The notes below the pieces were generated by a model, which was not told the origin of the DNA, did no database searches, and worked only from the letters and a program-made list of their open reading frames with translations. DNA of 8,418 bases, taken from positions 1 through 8,418 of the forward strand of contig JAQUMQ010000049.1 of assembly GCA_028718045.1 (NCBI GenBank). The letters are read 5' to 3'. Shown piece by piece: positions 5,769 through 8,418 of this stretch; the stretch's first letter is position 1; each line of letters begins with the position of its first letter. The translations under genes and the position numbers were made by a program. The stretch comes from Actinomycetota bacterium (GTDB taxonomy: Bacteria; Actinomycetota; Humimicrobiia; Humimicrobiales; Humimicrobiaceae).

Positions 5769-6941
5769 ATGAAATCAGATGAGCATTATTTTAAAATTGA
5801 TAGGAAAATTTTAGAACTTAATAAAGAAAGCCTATCCAAAAAGGCTCTTATTCTATATATCCTTTATTGTCGTTCTGTGAATCCTCGAAAAAATATGGGA
5901 TGCAGTTTTCTTGGTTATAACGGATGTAGTGATTATCTGAAAAATAAGGAAGCTTTTCTGATGGCCAAAACTGAACTTATGCAAAAAAAATTAATTCAAG
6001 AAAGGCCGGATGTCAAAACCGGAATTCTTAAGACATTGGCAGTTGAAGTTTTAAATTTTCCACTTTTTGGAAAAGAAGACAATGATTTTAAAATGAATAA
6101 TTGTTATGGTCATAATCATCGCACTTACAGAAAAGATATCAAGCAATATATAAATATTTCTTCAGAAATAATAAACAGAGGTTATTTAAAAGATTTTAGC
6201 ATAAATGATATTTACGGCCTTATATTTTTATATAGTAAGCTTGATTATAAAAATAGCCTTGGCATAGATTTTAATGTAGTACATGCATATGATAGTAAAA
6301 ATATTAAAGGCTTTAAATTTTATTCAACTTTTGGTGCTGGCTTTTCTAGAGATATTTATAAAAAGAATTGCGTGAAAGTTACAAACCCGGATAAATATTT
6401 TATTGGCAAAGTTGTTTTTATATTTAATATATGTGAAATTGTTAACAGATTTATAAAGTTAGGCTTATTTGAAATGATTCCAGTACTTATTAAAACAGAT
6501 GAAGAAGATGCTGATATTTGCTGCATAACGGAAGAAATTTATAAAGGAAATGTAGAGTATGAAAATGATAAAAAATGTAAAGATCTTTTTTTATTTGAAG
6601 AACCAGAAAATAATCAAAAAGTGATATGGATATTAAGACCTGTTTATCCTGTTATTACTAAAGAATATGAGCTGTTTATTGAGGTAAGGGATAAAAGAAA
6701 AAATTATGAGTATAACAGATATCATTATTTTGATATTTCTACTTCAAAAAAATCAAAAATAGAGATTATAAACGATGAAGATTTCGAAAGTTTTTTAAAT
6801 GACTGGAAACCTTATCTTTACAGCAAAGTCGAGAAATATTTCATTCAAGGGCTAAATGAAAATAGCATTGAAAATATCATCGATATACTTCCTGATTATA
6901 CATACATAGTTTATGAAAGGATATTCAAAGACAGTCTATAG
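5769..6941 (+). CDS. Hypothetical protein with two winged-helix-like N-terminal repeats; possible replication initiator
   Basis: A 390-residue protein I do not recognise by name. The start is taken as ATG 5769, because AGAGG (5756-5760) is eight bases away; the in-frame ATG 5763 would leave only two. Residues about 5-75 have the pattern Y-F-K-I-D-x-K-I-L, L-S-K-K-A-L-I-L-Y-I-L-Y, then a segment ending in K-x-E-L-x-x-K-K-L-I. That resembles the winged-helix opening of plasmid replication initiators and DnaD-like proteins. A second run from about residue 126 (Y-I-N-I-S-S-E-I-I, F-S-I-N-D-I-Y-G-L-I-F-L-Y) repeats it. The C-terminal half shows no catalytic motif, signal peptide or membrane segment. 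It follows the broken DUF5659-like gene and is directly followed by iteron-like repeats, which fits a DNA-binding or initiator role (inference). It could equally be an unrelated hypothetical protein. Confidence 0.75.
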   Translation: MKSDEHYFKIDRKILELNKESLSKKALILYILYCRSVNPRKNMGCSFLGYNGCSDYLKNKEAFLMAKTELMQKKLIQERPDVKTGILKTLAVEVLNFPLFGKEDNDFKMNNCYGHNHRTYRKDIKQYINISSEIINRGYLKDFSINDIYGLIFLYSKLDYKNSLGIDFNVVHAYDSKNIKGFKFYSTFGAGFSRDIYKKNCVKVTNPDKYFIGKVVFIFNICEIVNRFIKLGLFEMIPVLIKTDEEDADICCITEEIYKGNVEYENDKKCKDLFLFEEPENNQKVIWILRPVYPVITKEYELFIEVRDKRKNYEYNRYHYFDISTSKKSKIEIINDEDFESFLNDWKPYLYSKVEKYFIQGLNENSIENIIDILPDYTYIVYERIFKDSL

Positions 6942-6971
6942 GAATATATAAGAATATAGAAGAATATTTAA
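6942..6971 (+). repeat. Three tandem 10-bp iteron-like repeats (GAATATNNAA)
   Basis: GAATATATAA, GAATATAGAA and GAATATTTAA follow one another without gaps, starting at the base after the stop codon of the winged-helix-like gene. A partial fourth copy starts with GAAGGAATTT. The 10-bp period puts each copy on nearly the same face of the helix, as for an array bound by one protein. Low sequence complexity could also produce this by chance. Confidence 0.5.
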
Positions 6972-6990
6972 GAAGGAATTTATAAATATA

Positions 6991-7036
6991 GATACCTCCC
7001 CAATTCTTCAAATAGCCATTGGGGGTATCCGATACC
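6991..7036. repeat. Hairpin and overlapping palindrome
   Basis: GATAC and CCCCAAT (in 6991-7004) pair with ATTGGGG and GTATC (in 7018-7029), giving 12 pairs with a small bulge and a 13-base loop. The 3' arm also forms a second palindrome, GGTATC-C-GATACC at 7024-7036. No T-run follows, so it is not a standard terminator. Confidence 0.55.
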
Positions 7037-7289
7037 AGAAAACAGTTCTTTAAGATATTAAGTGTTTTTCGAGAATTAGAAATTTTCCAGTAAATAGATC
7101 ATAAAATAATGTCAATTATAAAAATGCTGACCATATCTATTTGGATCTCATTTAATCGATAAAAAGCCTTATTCTATGATTTTATACAATCGCAATATAA
7201 ATACTTCCAATCATATTTAACTGGCTCAGGAAGCCTTAAAGCAGCCTTATTTGAAGCTAGTATGTTTTATTTATAAGAGGTTTTTCATT

Positions 7290-7345
7290 TCCGGCAGCGG
7301 CTGCGACAAAGAGGGCGCGGGGGAAATGTCGCGAACCGCACCGGA
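7290..7345. other. GC-rich three-tier hairpin, possible structured RNA or DNA site
   Basis: In otherwise AT-rich DNA, 56 bases fold as one long stem: TCCGG (7290-7294) with CCGGA (7341-7345), GCGG (7297-7300) with CCGC (7336-7339), and GCGACA (7303-7308) with TGTCGC (7327-7332). Small internal loops separate the tiers, and the 18-base purine-rich end loop contains GAGGGCGCGGGGG. I recognise no known riboswitch, ribozyme or insertion-sequence end. A structured RNA, a mobile repeat or a replication hairpin are all possible. Confidence 0.6.
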
Positions 7346-7444
7346 TGTCTTTTGTCTTGTGTTTTAAGGCTATATTTTAGCTTTTAACAGCAATTATTTT
7401 AGTAAGATGATAAAAGAGATCCAAAACATAATTAATGACTTATA

Positions 7445-7705
7445 TTGCATGATTTTTTTTATGATATAAGACAGAAAAAGAGATCCATATTTCACGTAAA
7501 ATACGTAAAATCATATAGTTTTTTTACAATCGGAATAGATTCAACATTTGGCTATGGAAAAACAAATAAGCTAGATGTTTATATAACTTATAATTTTGGC
7601 AATCTTTTAGAAAGTAATAAAGATTTACTTTGGGCGAGCGAAGTCCTTAGTCCGCCTAGTGAAACTACTTTGCACTGGGCGAGCGAAGAGTATTGTGCAC
7701 CCTAG
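7445..7705 (+). CDS. Doubtful 86-codon reading frame upstream of the radC remnant
   Basis: An open frame from TTG 7445 to TAG 7703-7705, with no ribosome site and no family that I recognise. Its first 60 residues look weakly protein-like (F-F-T-I-G-I-D-S-T-F-G-Y-G), but the last 25 come from the GC-rich repeat W-A-S-E and overlap the radC remnant in another frame. It may be the decayed 5' part of a gene that recombined with radC, or not coding at all. A tandem 9-bp repeat ACGTAAAAT lies within it at 7494-7511. Confidence 0.2.
   Translation: MHDFFYDIRQKKRSIFHVKYVKSYSFFTIGIDSTFGYGKTNKLDVYITYNFGNLLESNKDLLWASEVLSPPSETTLHWASEEYCAP
7631..7688 (+). repeat. 13-bp direct repeat TGGGCGAGCGAAG, 45 bases apart
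   Basis: Identical copies at 7631-7643 and 7676-7688. Each is followed after about 10 bases by CC(G)CCTAG-like or CACCCTAG sequence. They are much richer in GC than the flanks. The second copy is inside the radC-like frame (encoding T-G-R-A-K) and the first lies at its upstream edge, so the pair marks the probable truncation point. Confidence 0.6.
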
Positions 7706-7931
7706 AGAAGTTTTAAAATCGGTAGTACTTGCAAGTGCCGCAAGTATTATCATTGTTCATAACAATCTACCGGGAAATTCTGAGCTTCCAAATGATGATA
7801 CGGAAGTAATCAATAGAATATCAAGAGCCAGCCTTATTATGGGAATTAATTTGCTTGACCATATTATTTTAGGTTTTGAAGCAGATGAATTTAAGGGATA
7901 CTATAGCTTCAAGCAAAAAGACTTAATTTAA
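7659..7931 (+). pseudogene. Truncated radC-like remnant (JAB domain with damaged metal motif)
   Basis: Ninety codons (GTG 7659 to TAA 7929-7931) match the C-terminal half of RadC: S-I-V-H-P-R-E at about residues 11-17, an A-A-S-I-I-I-V-H-N-N segment, then G-I-N-L-L-D-H-I-I-L-G and a final Y-Y-S-F-K-Q-K-D-L-I. Full-length RadC proteins exceed 200 residues; the N-terminal helix-hairpin-helix part is absent here. The H-x-H of the JAMM site is H-N-N, and the following S is P, although the last D remains. Two of the usual metal or catalytic residues are thus lost and activity is unlikely. The GTG lacks a ribosome site. The reading frame is nevertheless still open, so a short product cannot be excluded. 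A terminator follows 21 bases after the stop. Confidence 0.7.
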
Positions 7932-7952
7932 TAAACGCTGAAAAGATTACTG

Positions 7953-7981
7953 CAGGAGAAATGTTAAAATTTCTCCTGTTT
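7953..7981. terminator. Hairpin terminator after the radC remnant
   Basis: A perfect 10-bp stem CAGGAGAAAT (7953-7962) with ATTTCTCCTG (7969-7978) has the six-base loop GTTAAA. Only three T follow, so termination may be partial; the stem is symmetrical enough to act on both strands. Confidence 0.62.
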
Positions 7982-7990
7982 AAACAATCT

Positions 7991-8004
7991 CCCGCCTCCC
8001 ACCC
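7991..8004 (-). other. G-rich tract with quadruplex-like spacing on the minus strand
   Basis: The plus strand reads CCC-G-CC-T-CCC-A-CCC, so the minus strand has four G-runs (three of three, one of two) with single-base loops. It stands out in very AT-rich DNA and lies 10 bases beyond the hairpin terminator. A two-tier quadruplex is possible. Confidence 0.4.
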
Positions 8005-8276
8005 TCTTGTTCGATTTTTGAATATAGTCTTAAATGGCTGACTCTCATTCAAATTAAAAAGATTGGGACAAATCAGTTTTTTTAATTTTTATATTCATAT
8101 TTTTGATCTATAATCTTTTTATAATTTTACTAGTTCTGGAAATTTCTGAAGGAATGCATTTAGTAAAAATACTTGATAGAATTAATTTAGATAAAATGAA
8201 GTCAAGCAAAAAAGAAACCCTGAAAGCAACTTTTTTAATCATTAAAATTTAATCATCAAAAAGAAAATTTTAAAAA
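8005..8276. other. AT-rich intergenic region before the NYN gene
   Basis: No supported gene or convincing promoter. A 32-codon frame from ATG 8154 to TAA 8252 has GAAGGA directly abutting its start with no spacer, and its product is nondescript. I leave it uncalled. Confidence 0.4.
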
Positions 8277-8418
8277 ATGAAGACATTTGCTTTTATTGAT
8301 GCGTCTAATCTGTTTTATGGTGGAGAAAAGAGTCTGGGCTGGAAAATAGATTATTTTAAACTTTTCAAATACCTTAAAAAGAAATATGAAGTTTCAGAGG
8401 TTTATTATTTTGGAGGTG
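8277..8418 (+). CDS. NYN domain-containing protein, N-terminal part (3' truncated by window)
   Basis: From ATG 8277, 47 codons run off the window. The opening F-I-D8-A-S-N11-L-F-Y, followed by L-G-W-K-I-D-Y, a lysine-rich helix K-Y-L-K-K-K-Y and V-Y-Y-F-G-G, is the first strand, helix and second strand of the NYN/LabA-like (DUF88) fold. NYN proteins are PIN-like metal-dependent nucleases, usually acting on RNA; D8 would be the first catalytic acidic residue, and the others lie beyond the window. The ribosome site is poor (AAGAAAA some 10 bases upstream). Its role here cannot be told from this fragment. Confidence 0.85.
   Translation, partial: MKTFAFIDASNLFYGGEKSLGWKIDYFKLFKYLKKKYEVSEVYYFGG

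Larger units (their letters stand above)
6942..7444. other. Long non-coding stretch after the winged-helix-like gene
   Basis: About 500 bases without a supported gene. It holds the GAATATNNAA array, the 6991-7036 hairpin, the GC-rich hairpin at 7290-7345, and a weak stem AAGGCTA/TAGCTTT at 7366-7384. A frame without an ATG start, 7221-7367, is open for 48 codons across the GC-rich hairpin; its only early start candidate is TTG 7251, with no ribosome site, so I do not call it a gene. Confidence 0.5.

Noticed and set aside
7221..7367. 48-codon open frame through the GC-rich hairpin
   Set aside because: It has no ATG and no ribosome site, and the hairpin pairing explains the sequence better than coding does.
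8154..8252. 32-codon frame before the NYN gene
   Set aside because: The GAAGGA abuts the ATG without spacing and the product has no recognisable features.
1..8418. CRISPR array, integrase or complete insertion sequence
   Set aside because: No regular repeat-spacer pattern and no transposase or recombinase motif was seen on either strand.

Overview
The window looks like a piece of chromosome from a low-GC bacterium. Every gene is AT-rich, TTG starts occur, AGGAGG-type ribosome sites are present, and the RNase P RNA is of the ancestral (class A) type. A conserved housekeeping block (Nif3-like protein, zinc-ribbon coiled-coil protein, RNase HI, RNase P RNA) lies in the order I know from Clostridia-like and actinobacterial lineages. 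The sequence alone does not fix the phylum.

Left part (1-1326): the last codons of a radC-family gene converge on a metallo-beta-lactamase-fold hydrolase on the minus strand. The 3' tail of radC, stop codon included, is tandemly duplicated, and the second copy supplies the hydrolase's stop codon. An AT-rich spacer and a probable promoter precede one tRNA with a CAT anticodon, followed by a hairpin with a U-tract.

Housekeeping part (1327-4297): three plus-strand genes overlap by 11 and about 20 bases and so look translationally coupled. After a 240-base spacer comes rnpB with its own promoter candidate. Together these are a likely dimetal NIF3 protein, a C4 zinc-ribbon coiled-coil protein, an RNase H that removes RNA from RNA:DNA hybrids, and the tRNA 5'-processing ribozyme.

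Accessory part (4298-8418): gene density falls and homology becomes poor. It holds a DUF4238 gene with a clear intrinsic terminator; a small DUF5659-like gene broken by a one-base frameshift; and an unrecognised 390-residue protein whose two N-terminal segments look like repeated winged-helix units, as in some plasmid replication initiators. Immediately after it come three 10-bp iteron-like repeats and a palindromic hairpin. Further on are a GC-rich three-tier hairpin, a truncated radC-like remnant with damaged metal ligands, a terminator, a G-rich minus-strand tract, and the start of a NYN-domain gene. I read 5461 to about 7350 as a possible relic of a small replicon or integrated element. 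That is inference: no integrase, relaxase or att site was found. No CRISPR array or complete insertion sequence was seen.
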